NCBI GenBank assembly: GCA_903854365.1
Contig: CAINWE010000175.1
Span: 1-18,387, forward strand
Source: Oligoflexia bacterium
GTDB lineage: Bacteria > Bdellovibrionota > UBA1018
Reading direction: 5' to 3'
DNA length: 18,387 nt
Positions 7,482 through 14,425 of this stretch are shown here, one piece after another. A program made the position numbers and the translations under genes. How positions within the stretch are numbered: the stretch's first letter is position 1; each line of letters opens with the position of its first letter. The notes under the pieces are model-generated. The model ran no database searches and was not told the origin of the DNA. It saw only the letters and a list, made by a program, of their open reading frames with translations.

Positions 7482-8750
7482 TTAAAGTTCGTCCCAAGAA
7501 AACGCTTGGACTTCAGAAAGGGAGTCCGATTGGGTAAAGACGAGCGCGAGTCGATCGATGCCAAGGGCCATCCCAGCGCCGGGTGGAATGCCCTGTTCCA
7601 ACGCTGAGATGTAGAGTGCGTCGATGGGTGCGCAGGATTGGTGTTGGGCTTTTCGTCGCTCCAGTTCTCGGTTGAAGAACTCTCTTTGGAGTTTGGCGTC
7701 CGTCAAAAACGGAAAGCCATCCGCGATTTCGATTCCACAAATATAAAGCTCGCTGCGCTCTGAAACTGTGGGATCGGGCAGGTTCACCGCTCCTGAGGAG
7801 GTCATGAATGCTGGCCATTCTTGGAGAAACGTGGGCGTTTTTCTTCCAAGGTGCGGTTGAAGTTGGTCGAGTAAAAAAGAGAGGACCAAGTGATGGTCTG
7901 CACGAAAGTTTGTTGGGATATCGATATCGGCACTCTGGGCTGCGCTGAGCATCGTTTTCAGGGAGAAGTCGCGCAGGCCTTTGAGGTTCAGGTATTTTTC
8001 AAAGGCTGCTCGAACGGAAATGCGTTCCCACGGGGATTGCATCAGGTCAATCCGCTCGCCTTGGAACTCTAGAAAATTTTGTCGTGGATAAAGCGCGGCG
8101 AAGGCTTTTTTAATAAAGCCTTCTGCATCCTTTTCAATTTCGGCGAGGTTGCCGTAGGCGCGAGCCCATTCAATCATCGTGAACTCGGAGGCGTGATAGC
8201 GTCCGCGATCGTTCGAGCGAAAATTCTTGGTCAGCGTAAAGACGTTCTCAAATCCTCCTACCAAGAGGCGTTTAATTTGGTACTCCGTCGAAGTCACTAA
8301 GTAGCCGTCATTTGTCGAGCCCGCAGATCCGGCTGGGATGGACTCGATGTGGCTGTCGGGGCAGGTGCTTTTGACGAGAAGGGGTGTTTCAACTTCGAGG
8401 AAGTTCAGTCCGTAGAGAAACTCCCGGATCGCTGTCAGGATTCCGTGGCGTTGGCGGAGTTTTAACATCCGTGACTTTTTGCCGAGAGGTCGCCTCCATC
8501 GAAGCGCGTCCGAAAGTGGATCCCAGATTTGGGGTGCGGAGCTCAGTGCTTCGACTGCAGTGACCTGTTCTCGTTCGTCCGTACGAACCGCGACGAGCTG
8601 TCCTAGGTTCAGGTTTTGGGTTCCGATCTCTTTTGGGATCAGAAAGACTCGGGACACGGACTCCGAAAAAAGCTCGATCCACGGGAGTTCGTCCTGATCT
8701 ATGAGTTCTCGACCGATTTCGATGATTCGACCTCTGAAGGTGTTTGGCAT
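7482..8750 (-). CDS. epmA: EF-P lysine ligase EpmA-like (GenX/PoxA/YjeA), with an N-terminal extension
   Basis: A 422-residue lysyl-tRNA-synthetase paralogue. It has class II motif 1 (NFLEVETPLL, about 116-125), motif 2 (NFRSNDRGRYHASEFTMIEW, 176-195) and motif 3 (GAGMALGIDRLALVF, arginine 400), and ends in SLSEVQAFSWDEL as EpmA proteins do. Ala395 in GMALG corresponds to Ala298 of E. coli EpmA, where LysRS has glycine, favouring EpmA over LysRS. The family ligates (R)-beta-lysine to elongation factor P. E. coli EpmA is about 325 residues; this one carries some 95 extra N-terminal residues rich in beta strands. The frame can start at a TTG (8789), but that TTG falls in a plausible -35 box, so I chose ATG at 8750. 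No efp or epmB gene is in the window. Confidence 0.88.
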   Translation of the reverse strand: MPNTFRGRIIEIGRELIDQDELPWIELFSESVSRVFLIPKEIGTQNLNLGQLVAVRTDEREQVTAVEALSSAPQIWDPLSDALRWRRPLGKKSRMLKLRQRHGILTAIREFLYGLNFLEVETPLLVKSTCPDSHIESIPAGSAGSTNDGYLVTSTEYQIKRLLVGGFENVFTLTKNFRSNDRGRYHASEFTMIEWARAYGNLAEIEKDAEGFIKKAFAALYPRQNFLEFQGERIDLMQSPWERISVRAAFEKYLNLKGLRDFSLKTMLSAAQSADIDIPTNFRADHHLVLSFLLDQLQPHLGRKTPTFLQEWPAFMTSSGAVNLPDPTVSERSELYICGIEIADGFPFLTDAKLQREFFNRELERRKAQHQSCAPIDALYISALEQGIPPGAGMALGIDRLALVFTQSDSLSEVQAFSWDEL

Positions 8751-8760
8751 GGTAACGCGC

Positions 8761-8789
8761 AGTGTAAAATTTCTTGGATCGGATTGCAA
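8761..8789 (-). promoter_or_regulatory. Putative sigma70-type promoter of the epmA-like gene
   Basis: Read on the minus strand, TTGCAA (8789-8784) is separated by 17 bases from TACACT (8766-8761). Each hexamer matches consensus at 4 of 6 positions. Transcription would start only about 4 bases before the ATG at 8750, giving a nearly leaderless message, which agrees with the lack of any Shine-Dalgarno sequence there. Prediction only. Confidence 0.35.
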
Positions 8790-8819
8790 ATGGTATGAAA
8801 AAGAGCGAAACCATCGAGG

Positions 8820-9860
8820 ATGTCAAAATCGTCTTTGTTTTTGTCTCATCGGGATTGCTTGAGTCATGGGGGGCTCGAGCATCCCGAGAGCCGCCGCCGT
8901 TTGGACGCTATTCTGGAGGCATCCTGGGAAAAACTTCCTACGGGGATTGATCTGTCTCGAGATCGTCTTGCTTCCCGCAGTGAGTTGCTCGGAGTCCATA
9001 CGTCGGACTATGTAGACCGACTTTTTGCCTGGGAGGGAAAAGCGGGTGAAATTGACTTTGAAACACCGATGACGGCGGGGTCGGTTCGTGCTGCTCGATT
9101 AGCTGTGGGGTTGGCCTTTGATTTGTTGGATCAGGTTCTCGCTGGAGACGTGAAAAATGGTTTTGTTTTTGCCCGGCCCCCAGGTCATCACGCCCGGCCC
9201 AATCAGGGAATGGGGTACTGTCTTTTGAACACGGTGGCTCTCACCGCTCAACGAGCACTCGACCGCGGGTTGAAGCGGGTATTGATTTTAGATTGGGATG
9301 TGCATCATGGAAACGGGACCCAAGAAGCGTTTTATGAAGAGGATCGCGTCTTTTTTGTTGATCTTCATCAGGATGATTTATTTCCAAAAAATTCTGGTGC
9401 GGCTGCAGAAACAGGCAGAGGTAAAGGTTTGGGGTACACGCTCAATCTTCCGCTGCCTCACTCCTGTCGAGATACGGACTATCTGTATGTCCTTCAAACC
9501 GTCGTTCAGCCTCGAGTCTCTGCTTTTCGCCCCGAGTTGATTCTCGTGTCAGCAGGATTTGACGCGCATATCTCCGACCCGCTGGGGTCGATGAGTCTTA
9601 CGACGCTTGGGTATCGCCACATGACGCAAACTCTGAAAAACTGGGCCGAGGAGTTTTGTGAGGGTCGGTTGATTTTGAATTTAGAGGGGGGGTATGATCC
9701 CATGGCTTTGGCGGCGAACGGGTTTCAATGTGCAGAGGTGCTTGCTTCAACCGAGCCAGAGCCTGCCGTGGATTGGGGCGATCCTCGAGAAGATTTGAGC
9801 GACTGGATCGCGGCGGTGAGGACTCAGTTGCTGAAACAGCCAACGGAGCAGGCGCCGTGA
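8820..9860 (+). CDS. Histone deacetylase superfamily (AcuC/HdaH-like) zinc deacetylase
   Basis: A 346-residue zinc amidohydrolase of the arginase/deacetylase fold. All key motifs are present: RPPGHHA (His123, His124 as general bases), DWDVHHGNGT (Asp160 and His162 as zinc ligands), SAGFDAH (Asp248 as third ligand) and LEGGY with the transition-state tyrosine Tyr292. Length and the GYCLLNTVALTAQ segment fit bacterial class II-like deacetylases (HdaH, polyamine or acetoin-utilisation types). Substrates could be acetyl-lysine, acetylpolyamines or another acyl amide; the sequence does not decide. The ATG follows AGG almost directly, so initiation may be weak or the message short-leadered. It is divergent from epmA (69 bases between ATGs). 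Its stop TGA overlaps the GTG start of the next gene (GTGA), so both are coupled. Confidence 0.93.
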   Translation: MSKSSLFLSHRDCLSHGGLEHPESRRRLDAILEASWEKLPTGIDLSRDRLASRSELLGVHTSDYVDRLFAWEGKAGEIDFETPMTAGSVRAARLAVGLAFDLLDQVLAGDVKNGFVFARPPGHHARPNQGMGYCLLNTVALTAQRALDRGLKRVLILDWDVHHGNGTQEAFYEEDRVFFVDLHQDDLFPKNSGAAAETGRGKGLGYTLNLPLPHSCRDTDYLYVLQTVVQPRVSAFRPELILVSAGFDAHISDPLGSMSLTTLGYRHMTQTLKNWAEEFCEGRLILNLEGGYDPMALAANGFQCAEVLASTEPEPAVDWGDPREDLSDWIAAVRTQLLKQPTEQAP

Positions 9861-10600
9861 GTATGGCGGAGTTTTCTTGGGATGCTATTCCAGATTGGGG
9901 CGGTTCCGCGCAGAGTTGGGAGTCTGCAAGTGATTGGCTCATCGCGAGCAGACATCATATTCTGCAGTCGCAAGCCGAGGCGATCGATTGGGATTCGGTC
10001 CAGATTTTAGCGAATCCTGGAGTTACGGGTGGGGCGTCCGTTTTTGGTCGATATTCCGATTCGCTCTGGAGAAAGTGGGTCCTGGGTTTATTTTTGGCCG
10101 ACGGGGTTTCTTACTCCTTGCCTTCGGATCAAGTGGAGTTTGATCGTCTCGTGTATTTAACGTCTGTATTTCCGGAGGGATTCTCTTTAGCTGTTTTGAA
10201 GATCGCCGGGCAGTGGTGGCCGATTGGATATACCGGTTGGTACCCGATGTCGCCTGGAGTTTTTGAAATGTTTGAAAACCGACCGGGCACGTTTCAAGAT
10301 CGGAGAGTGTTGCCTGTTCCGAGAGGCGGTGTTGGAACACCTTTGCTGTATCTTTTTAACTATAGCGTTGCCCCGTGCTTGAAAAAAACGCGTGTTTCTC
10401 GGGTTTTGATGCAGAGGTATGCTGAGACCATTGCTGCCCAAACACCGATCGGGTTAGCAGCAATTACCGTTTCTGAAGAGGGTAGTCGGGTGGCAAGACG
10501 ATTTGGCATGTCTCAAACGGGTGAGTTTACAATCGGCACTGAGACTGAGCGTGTTTTCGTGGGTAGGATAAGCAGGCGGGTCAACGTTGGGTCGGGGTAA
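9857..10600 (+). CDS. Uncharacterised protein, possibly GNAT-like acetyltransferase
   Basis: A 247-residue protein I do not firmly recognise. The frame is open upstream to 9728, but GGAG at 9845-9848, 8 bases before a GTG at 9857, and the GTGA overlap with the deacetylase stop mark that GTG as the start; an ATG at 9863 is an alternative. The C-terminal segment (200-224, LAAITVSEEGSRVARRFGMS) has the shape of the last conserved GNAT helix and strand, a hydrophobic strand then a helix ending in an R-x-F-G-M/F turn. The central part is aromatic (QWWPIGYTGWYP, 119-130), and a GNAT acetyl-CoA loop (Q/RxxGxG/A) is not obvious. An acetyltransferase coupled to a deacetylase would be functionally neat, but this is inference. 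The last 20 bases overlap the end of the convergent methyltransferase gene. Confidence 0.75.
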   Translation: MSMAEFSWDAIPDWGGSAQSWESASDWLIASRHHILQSQAEAIDWDSVQILANPGVTGGASVFGRYSDSLWRKWVLGLFLADGVSYSLPSDQVEFDRLVYLTSVFPEGFSLAVLKIAGQWWPIGYTGWYPMSPGVFEMFENRPGTFQDRRVLPVPRGGVGTPLLYLFNYSVAPCLKKTRVSRVLMQRYAETIAAQTPIGLAAITVSEEGSRVARRFGMSQTGEFTIGTETERVFVGRISRRVNVGSG

Positions 10601-11477
10601 TGTAGTAGCGCTGTTTTGCTCCCCAGCGCAACCAAAAGTGAAAAACTCGATGCCAGAGGGAGACCCTCCCGAGCCACTGACTGGGATACGTGTAGGTGCG
10701 AATGAGTTGAAACCCTTCGTTTTTAAAGAACCTGCGCATGCTCTTTTCGCAAGGCTCATAGAGGTGATCGGGAGTTTGCCAGGGTTGCCAGCGATCTTTT
10801 CTGACCCCGATCCGTTTTAAGAAGCGTTTGAAGATCCGGTCGATGCTGTTCATGTTGGGTACGGATAAGCAGACTACGCCGCCTGGGTTCAAAACCGCTC
10901 GAAATTGTTTCATCCAACTCCTAGGGTCAGGGATATGTTCGATGACGTGGCTGCAGTAGATAGCATCGAAGGAGTGGGGGTATTTTTGTTGAACCCAGTC
11001 GCCGGCCAGAGCTTGGACCTCAAATTGGCGGCGGGCTACTTCTGCCATCGTATTTGAAATTTCGACACCGATTGGCTCCCAGTTTTCATCTTTTGCAATC
11101 TTGAGAAAAAATCCCGTATTACAGCCAATTTCGAGAAGTTTGCCCTTTCGGCCCACGATCTCCTTAATTTCTTCCAAGATGTGCTTAAACTCAGTAGCCA
11201 CGATTTTGCCTTGTTCCGTGAGCTGTCCATTTTTCCAGTAAAAGTCGTTACTGGTAGAGTAGACCTCGTAAGCAGTTTCTACGAATCCTTGGTCGTAAGT
11301 CGGACGGGGGCTTTGAAAGGCGACCTGGCAGTCGGAGCAACGACGATACGAGTAGCGGTGCTGATAGCCGAACTGTTCTAGGAGGCGACTGTTTTTGCCT
11401 CCGCAAAGCGGGCAAGGGACTTCTTCCCAGGCTTTGGGTTTGAACTCTTGGTTTGATGCAGTCAGGGTGGTGGCCAT
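10581..11477 (-). CDS. Class I SAM-dependent methyltransferase with N-terminal zinc ribbon
   Basis: A 298-residue protein. Residues 22-50 form a CxxC...CxxC zinc-ribbon (Cys22, Cys25, Cys47, Cys50) followed by SPRPT. The methyltransferase domain has motif I LLEIGCNTG (114-122), the acidic ribose-binding residue Glu139 in GVEIS, SFDAIYCSHVIEHIPDP (a Methyltransf_11/23-type motif) and LNPGGVVCLSVPN. Zinc-ribbon methyltransferases of this build are common in polysaccharide and sugar-modification clusters, where they act on sugars, lipids or pigments; the substrate here is unknown. With galE/uxs/ugd and rmlB nearby, a glycan substrate is plausible. It starts 143 bases from tRNA-Thr, which is divergent. 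Its 3' end overlaps the GNAT-like gene by 20 bases on the opposite strand. Confidence 0.87.
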   Translation of the reverse strand: MATTLTASNQEFKPKAWEEVPCPLCGGKNSRLLEQFGYQHRYSYRRCSDCQVAFQSPRPTYDQGFVETAYEVYSTSNDFYWKNGQLTEQGKIVATEFKHILEEIKEIVGRKGKLLEIGCNTGFFLKIAKDENWEPIGVEISNTMAEVARRQFEVQALAGDWVQQKYPHSFDAIYCSHVIEHIPDPRSWMKQFRAVLNPGGVVCLSVPNMNSIDRIFKRFLKRIGVRKDRWQPWQTPDHLYEPCEKSMRRFFKNEGFQLIRTYTYPSQWLGRVSLWHRVFHFWLRWGAKQRYYITPTQR

Positions 11478-11620
11478 GCAAGTTTGACCCTACCCTCGTC
11501 GCCGATCAGTGACCAAGAAAAAACGGGGGGTGAGATCGGGAGAGAGTCGTAATTTTGCAGTCAGTGCTTTATAAGTCGACAGTTTTGGGGTAGGAAAGTA
11601 GGGTATTGTCGTGGTGAGGC

Positions 11621-11696
11621 GCCGATGTAGCTCAGTTGGTAGAGCAACGCTTTCGTAAAGCGTAGGTCACCGGTTCGATTCCGGTCATCGGCTCCA
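11621..11696 (+). tRNA. tRNA-Thr (anticodon CGT), CCA encoded
   Basis: A full cloverleaf can be drawn. The acceptor stem GCCGATG/CATCGGC pairs perfectly over 7 bp with discriminator T and a genomically encoded CCA (11694-11696). The D loop contains AGCTCAGTTGGTAGAGC, and the anticodon stem ACGCT/AGCGT encloses loop TTCGTAA with anticodon CGT, which reads the threonine codon ACG. The T arm is CCGGTTCGATTCCGG. The 3' end overlaps the last 12 bases of the opposite-strand DOMON-like gene. Confidence 0.96.
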
Positions 11697-12254
11697 GTTT
11701 TCACTCCAGTCGATAAAACTCTCCCTCAAATGAAAGTCAGGTTGTTCTCCACAATGACGGAGAGCCCAGTACGATTTTTTTCCATCCTGGGTTTCAATCA
11801 CTGCCGTTAAGCCGATTTGAAGGTCGGTGATTTGTTGTTCTGCAAAGAGCGGAGAGAGATCGATCTTGGCCTCGATCCGATAAAGATCTCTGGATTCATG
11901 CCCCGCGTGCAGGACAGGAGGGGATTGAATGCTGGGATCGGCTTCTAGGTCTTTGCGATAGCCGCTCAGTCGATAAAAATTCCAATCGCCCGAGGGAGAG
12001 AGATTGAGCTCCCAATAGTTCGGATGATTCCTTTTACCAAAAAAAGCTTCGAAACAGGTGTGTTGCCAGAGAAGGTCCTTTCGAGACGGAGGAAGGCCGG
12101 GGTGAATTTCTGGGAAGGCGATTGCGACTAAATCCGGGCCCCGGACGGCGAACTGGATTCGGAGAAACGGGTAATGAATTTGAAGGACGGTGGTTGTTGT
12201 GATGTTCGGGCATTCGGAGCGTGAAAATGGAACAAGATCGAAAGTGTGATTCAT
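11685..12254 (-). CDS. DOMON-like domain protein (MurB-neighbour type), unknown function
   Basis: A 189-residue single-domain protein. It resembles the small DOMON/CBM9-like proteins seen near murB or in proteobacterial genomes: LLWQHTCFEAFFG (61-73), YWELNLSPSGDWNFYRLSGYR (80-100), QIGLTAVIETQDGKKSYWAL (146-164) and PDFH (172-175) follow that family's pattern. DOMON folds bind sugars or haem, but the ligand here is not evident, and there is no signal peptide, so it is probably cytoplasmic. The frame opens with TTG at 12257 directly before ATG at 12254; I take the ATG. No clear Shine-Dalgarno sequence is seen. Its TGA stop (11687-11685) lies inside the 3' acceptor stem of the tRNA-Thr on the other strand. 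Confidence 0.82.
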   Translation of the reverse strand: MNHTFDLVPFSRSECPNITTTTVLQIHYPFLRIQFAVRGPDLVAIAFPEIHPGLPPSRKDLLWQHTCFEAFFGKRNHPNYWELNLSPSGDWNFYRLSGYRKDLEADPSIQSPPVLHAGHESRDLYRIEAKIDLSPLFAEQQITDLQIGLTAVIETQDGKKSYWALRHCGEQPDFHLRESFIDWSENWSR

Positions 12255-12354
12255 CAAAGGATATTAACTCAAAAAAGAATCCATTTTGAATTAATTAGCT
12301 AAAACTAGATATCTGCTTTAGACTATTTTTTATTTTTGATTTTTTATGAGACGA

Positions 12355-12382
12355 TTTACTTGCGGGTAAGTAACTATATAAA
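12355..12382 (+). promoter_or_regulatory. Putative sigma70-type promoter of the beta-barrel gene
   Basis: TTTACT (12355-12360) and TATAAA (12377-12382) are separated by 16 bases, matching the -35 and -10 consensus at 4/6 and 5/6 positions, in a very AT-rich stretch. A start near 12390 would leave a leader of about 15 bases containing the purine-rich AGGGGTGGG before the ATG at 12405. Prediction only. Confidence 0.4.
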
Positions 12383-12404
12383 TCAACTTTTGATAGGGGT
12401 GGGT

Positions 12405-13415
12405 ATGTCAAGACTGGAATCTTCGAAGAGCGTTGCTCTCCTGGTGGGTTTATTGGGCGCTTTGTATGCGCCTTCTGCACTGGCTTGTAATTTTTGTATG
12501 TTAGGCCAAGGCGTGAGTCCTTATTTGCTGACCAACGGTCGAGGCTTGATGCTCGAAACCAGCTATATTCAATCGGATCAGGTCTACAATCGTGCGACAT
12601 CGGTCCCCACAAATAAGAAAGAGGGTTGGCTGACGGAAGCTCTGACAGGTTTTTATGGGGTGACGCCAGAACTGACTTTGAGTTTGACCCTGCCGTTTGC
12701 TGTAAAGTCTAATGTCGATTTTAATGATCCCTCCGGAGATTACCCGAATGGTGTTGCGACGGGTCAGTTGACCAATGGCTTTGGGGATATCACCTTGAGT
12801 GCGCGTTACACGCTGTTGAGTCATCATACAATGGCAAGTACCTTGATTTTTGGATTGGTGGGCGGGGTCAAAATGCCTACTGGCAGCACAAAAATTTTGG
12901 ACTTTGATGGCGGTCCGGTAGACCGTCATGTTTTGCCAGGTACGGGGTCTTTTGATATTCCTATTGGTTTTAGTAGCTCGTATAGCTTTGCAGGTCAGTT
13001 TCAAGTGACTGCGGATGCTGTCTATAGCTTTGCGGGAGTGGGTAATTGGAATGGTCAAACCCATCAATTTGGAAATTCACTGAATTTCAATGTGAAGGGT
13101 TACTACAAGATCATGCCTAGTATTCCCGGTCCACAAAATCTATTTGTCTACGCTGGTCTGGCGGGAGAGTCGATCGGAAAAGAAAAAGGGGCGTTTGATC
13201 AAAACGGTAACTATCAAACTGCTGCTGTGAACGGATCGACTGGAGGGACTAGTTTGTTTTGGAACTTGGGAATTTACGCGACAACGAGCGCGGATACAGT
13301 CATTAATCTGGGATTTTCAAAAGCGTTCTATCATCTGATGAATTTTGATTCTAATTTTGACACCGACCCGGCAGAAAACTACAAAATGAATTTTTCTTTC
13401 ACCTATTTGCTATAG
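12405..13415 (+). CDS. Outer-membrane beta-barrel protein (MetA/phenol-degradation transporter-like)
   Basis: A 336-residue exported protein. The start at 12405 is set by AGGGGTGGG just upstream and by a good signal peptide (MSRLESSKSVALLVGLLGALYAPSALA); the 23 in-frame codons upstream would spoil it. The mature protein begins CNFCMLGQG, with two cysteines three apart. The rest is alternating polar/hydrophobic strands with many Gly, Ser, Thr and aromatics (GLMLETSYIQSD, ITLSARYTLL, FGLVGGVKMPTGS, NMNFSFTYLL-like end) and a terminal hydrophobic strand ending in LL, typical of barrels. The KMPTG turn recalls the MetA-pathway family. The cargo is unknown. AlaLeuAlaCys is not a canonical lipobox, so I do not call a lipoprotein. 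A terminator follows 23 bases after the stop, so this is a single-gene unit. Confidence 0.85.
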   Translation: MSRLESSKSVALLVGLLGALYAPSALACNFCMLGQGVSPYLLTNGRGLMLETSYIQSDQVYNRATSVPTNKKEGWLTEALTGFYGVTPELTLSLTLPFAVKSNVDFNDPSGDYPNGVATGQLTNGFGDITLSARYTLLSHHTMASTLIFGLVGGVKMPTGSTKILDFDGGPVDRHVLPGTGSFDIPIGFSSSYSFAGQFQVTADAVYSFAGVGNWNGQTHQFGNSLNFNVKGYYKIMPSIPGPQNLFVYAGLAGESIGKEKGAFDQNGNYQTAAVNGSTGGTSLFWNLGIYATTSADTVINLGFSKAFYHLMNFDSNFDTDPAENYKMNFSFTYLL

Positions 13416-13438
13416 TTCCATTGTTGTGTGTGAACGGC

Positions 13439-13469
13439 GCCCCAGCGTGCAGGCGTTGGGGCTTTTTTT
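13439..13469 (+). terminator. Rho-independent terminator of the beta-barrel gene
   Basis: GCCCCAGCG (13439-13447) pairs with CGTTGGGGC (13454-13462), a 9-bp stem with one G-T pair and a 6-base loop, followed directly by seven T (13463-13469). The run of T is only on the plus strand, so it serves the upstream gene and not tlpA. Confidence 0.93.
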
Positions 13470-13499
13470 GTACTTTGCAAAGAGTAATACCTTACCGTG

Positions 13500-14108
13500 C
13501 TAATGAGTTTTGAAGAGTGCGCTTAGTAAATCTTCGAGAGGAAACCTAGTCGACTTCCATTCTCGAGGACCAATCGCACGTGCGGAGAGTTTGCCTGACG
13601 GTAGAATAAAATAGGTAGCCGGGATGCCTCCATACGTGTAGGGATCGATTTTATGGTCGCCCTGTGCGATCCAGACCGGCAGGGTGAACTTGATTTTTTT
13701 TAGGAAATCGTTGACCTGTTGCTTCTGAGTGGGCGGATCAATGGCGACACTGATGAGGGTAGCTTTGTCTTTCAGTTTTGACTGGGCCATCTCCTGAATG
13801 AGGGGAAGTTCCTGGACACACGGTTCGCACCAAGTGGCCCAGAAGTGAAGTAGGATGGGTTTACCCACCATTTTTGAGAATTCGATGACTTCGCCGGAGG
13901 AGCTTTGGCCAGAAGAGCTCTGCAATGAAAAGTTGGGGGCCGTGTCGTCTATGGATTCCAGGTTCAATTCTTTCATCGCGTTATTGAACAGATCAGCGCC
14001 CAGCGCAGATGGCTCAAGAGTAAGCGGCATCCCCCACGCGATCGCGAGAGTGATCAGAAGCCCCCGAACGACTTCCGGGGGCACCCTGAAAGGCAAGGTT
14101 AGATTCAT
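13500..14108 (-). CDS. TlpA/ResA-type thioredoxin-like protein, membrane-anchored or periplasmic
   Basis: A 202-residue protein with an N-terminal hydrophobic segment (about 14-38, VVRGLLITLAIAWGMPLTL) acting as signal anchor or signal peptide. The thioredoxin fold spans about 55-200. The active site is Cys94-Glu-Pro-Cys97 in HFWATWCEPC, which matches TlpA/ResA proteins that reduce disulfides in the periplasm, often for cytochrome c or copper-site assembly. The cis-proline is Pro163 in GGIPATYFI, and the ending GPREWKS is family-like. A Ser/Gly-rich insert (QSSSGQSSSGE, 63-73) sits early in the domain. Its ATG overlaps the stop of the small upstream gene (ATGA, 14108-14105), so it is translated by coupling. 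The client protein is not known. Confidence 0.92.
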   Translation of the reverse strand: MNLTLPFRVPPEVVRGLLITLAIAWGMPLTLEPSALGADLFNNAMKELNLESIDDTAPNFSLQSSSGQSSSGEVIEFSKMVGKPILLHFWATWCEPCVQELPLIQEMAQSKLKDKATLISVAIDPPTQKQQVNDFLKKIKFTLPVWIAQGDHKIDPYTYGGIPATYFILPSGKLSARAIGPREWKSTRFPLEDLLSALFKTH

Positions 14109-14350
14109 GTTGAGCCGGTTTCTGCTTCTGTGCCGGTCGAACTCCGTCTAGAGCCTTTAAGGATTTTAAGAAGCTGAGAGGTTCGGACGTCGACGAATTC
14201 GGCGCCTTTTTTTAGAGATTCTGGGTAGCGACTTTTCACTTCTTGAGTCAATGGATTTTCTAAAGCGAACTTCATCCACTCGGTTGAGGTTCCTTTGGCG
14301 GTAGAAACGAGTTGTTCGAAAGTCTCCGTGACAGCTTGGCTGAATTTCAT
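14105..14350 (-). CDS. Small hypothetical protein coupled to the TlpA-like gene
   Basis: An 81-residue protein that matches no family I recognise. GGAG 8 bases before the ATG, a near-consensus promoter upstream and the ATGA overlap with the thioredoxin gene all support it as real. It is mainly helical and amphipathic (MKFSQAVTETFEQLVSTAKG..., with ...LKKGAEFVDVRTSQLLKILKG) and ends in a Ser/Thr/Glu-rich tail. There is no signal peptide and there are no cysteines. It is probably cytoplasmic, and its size and helical content loosely recall phasin-like or accessory proteins, but no function can be assigned. Confidence 0.8.
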   Translation of the reverse strand: MKFSQAVTETFEQLVSTAKGTSTEWMKFALENPLTQEVKSRYPESLKKGAEFVDVRTSQLLKILKGSRRSSTGTEAETGST

Positions 14351-14377
14351 TTGATTGATCTCCGTAAAAAAGGTTTA

Positions 14378-14399
14378 AATCATTATTTTAATAATGATT
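14378..14399. promoter_or_regulatory. Perfect 10-bp inverted repeat, probable operator
   Basis: AATCATTATT (14378-14387) and AATAATGATT (14390-14399) are exact inverted copies around TT. The palindrome covers the predicted transcription start of the small gene/tlpA operon and touches its -10 box, a classic repressor position. The arms resemble Fur-box hexamers but in the reverse order, so I do not call Fur. Confidence 0.55.
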
Positions 14400-14425
14400 A
14401 TAAACTTCCCATTCTGCTGAGTCTA
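14397..14425 (-). promoter_or_regulatory. Near-consensus sigma70-type promoter of the small gene-tlpA operon
   Basis: On the minus strand TAGACT (14425-14420) is followed by a 17-base spacer and a perfect TATAAT (14402-14397). The predicted start near 14390 lies 40 bases before the ATG at 14350, leaving room for the GGAG ribosome-binding site. This is the best-looking promoter in the window. Confidence 0.65.

Noticed and set aside
8751..8789. TTG start of the epmA-like gene at 8789
   Set aside because: No ribosome-binding site, and the TTG coincides with a plausible -35 box; ATG at 8750 is preferred, though the TTG cannot be excluded.
8389..8826. Minus-strand frame of 145 codons overlapping the start of the epmA-like gene
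   Set aside because: Arg/Ser/Pro-rich composition typical of a shadow frame of a real gene.
9728..9856. Upstream extension of the GNAT-like gene to an ATG at 9728
   Set aside because: It would overlap the deacetylase by 133 bases with an Arg/Cys/Gly-rich sequence that looks like a shadow frame; GGAG and the GTGA overlap mark 9857 instead.
12336..12404. N-terminal extension of the beta-barrel protein
   Set aside because: It would bury the signal peptide and overlap the putative promoter; the ribosome-binding site points to 12405.
12501..13067. Opposite-strand open frame of 188 codons inside the beta-barrel gene
   Set aside because: Shadow of the barrel gene, rich in Arg/Thr/His/Gln without recognisable motifs; no ribosome-binding site.
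14378..14399. Fur box upstream of the small gene/tlpA operon
   Set aside because: The hexamers resemble Fur half-sites, but their order is reversed relative to the Fur consensus, so only an unnamed operator is claimed.
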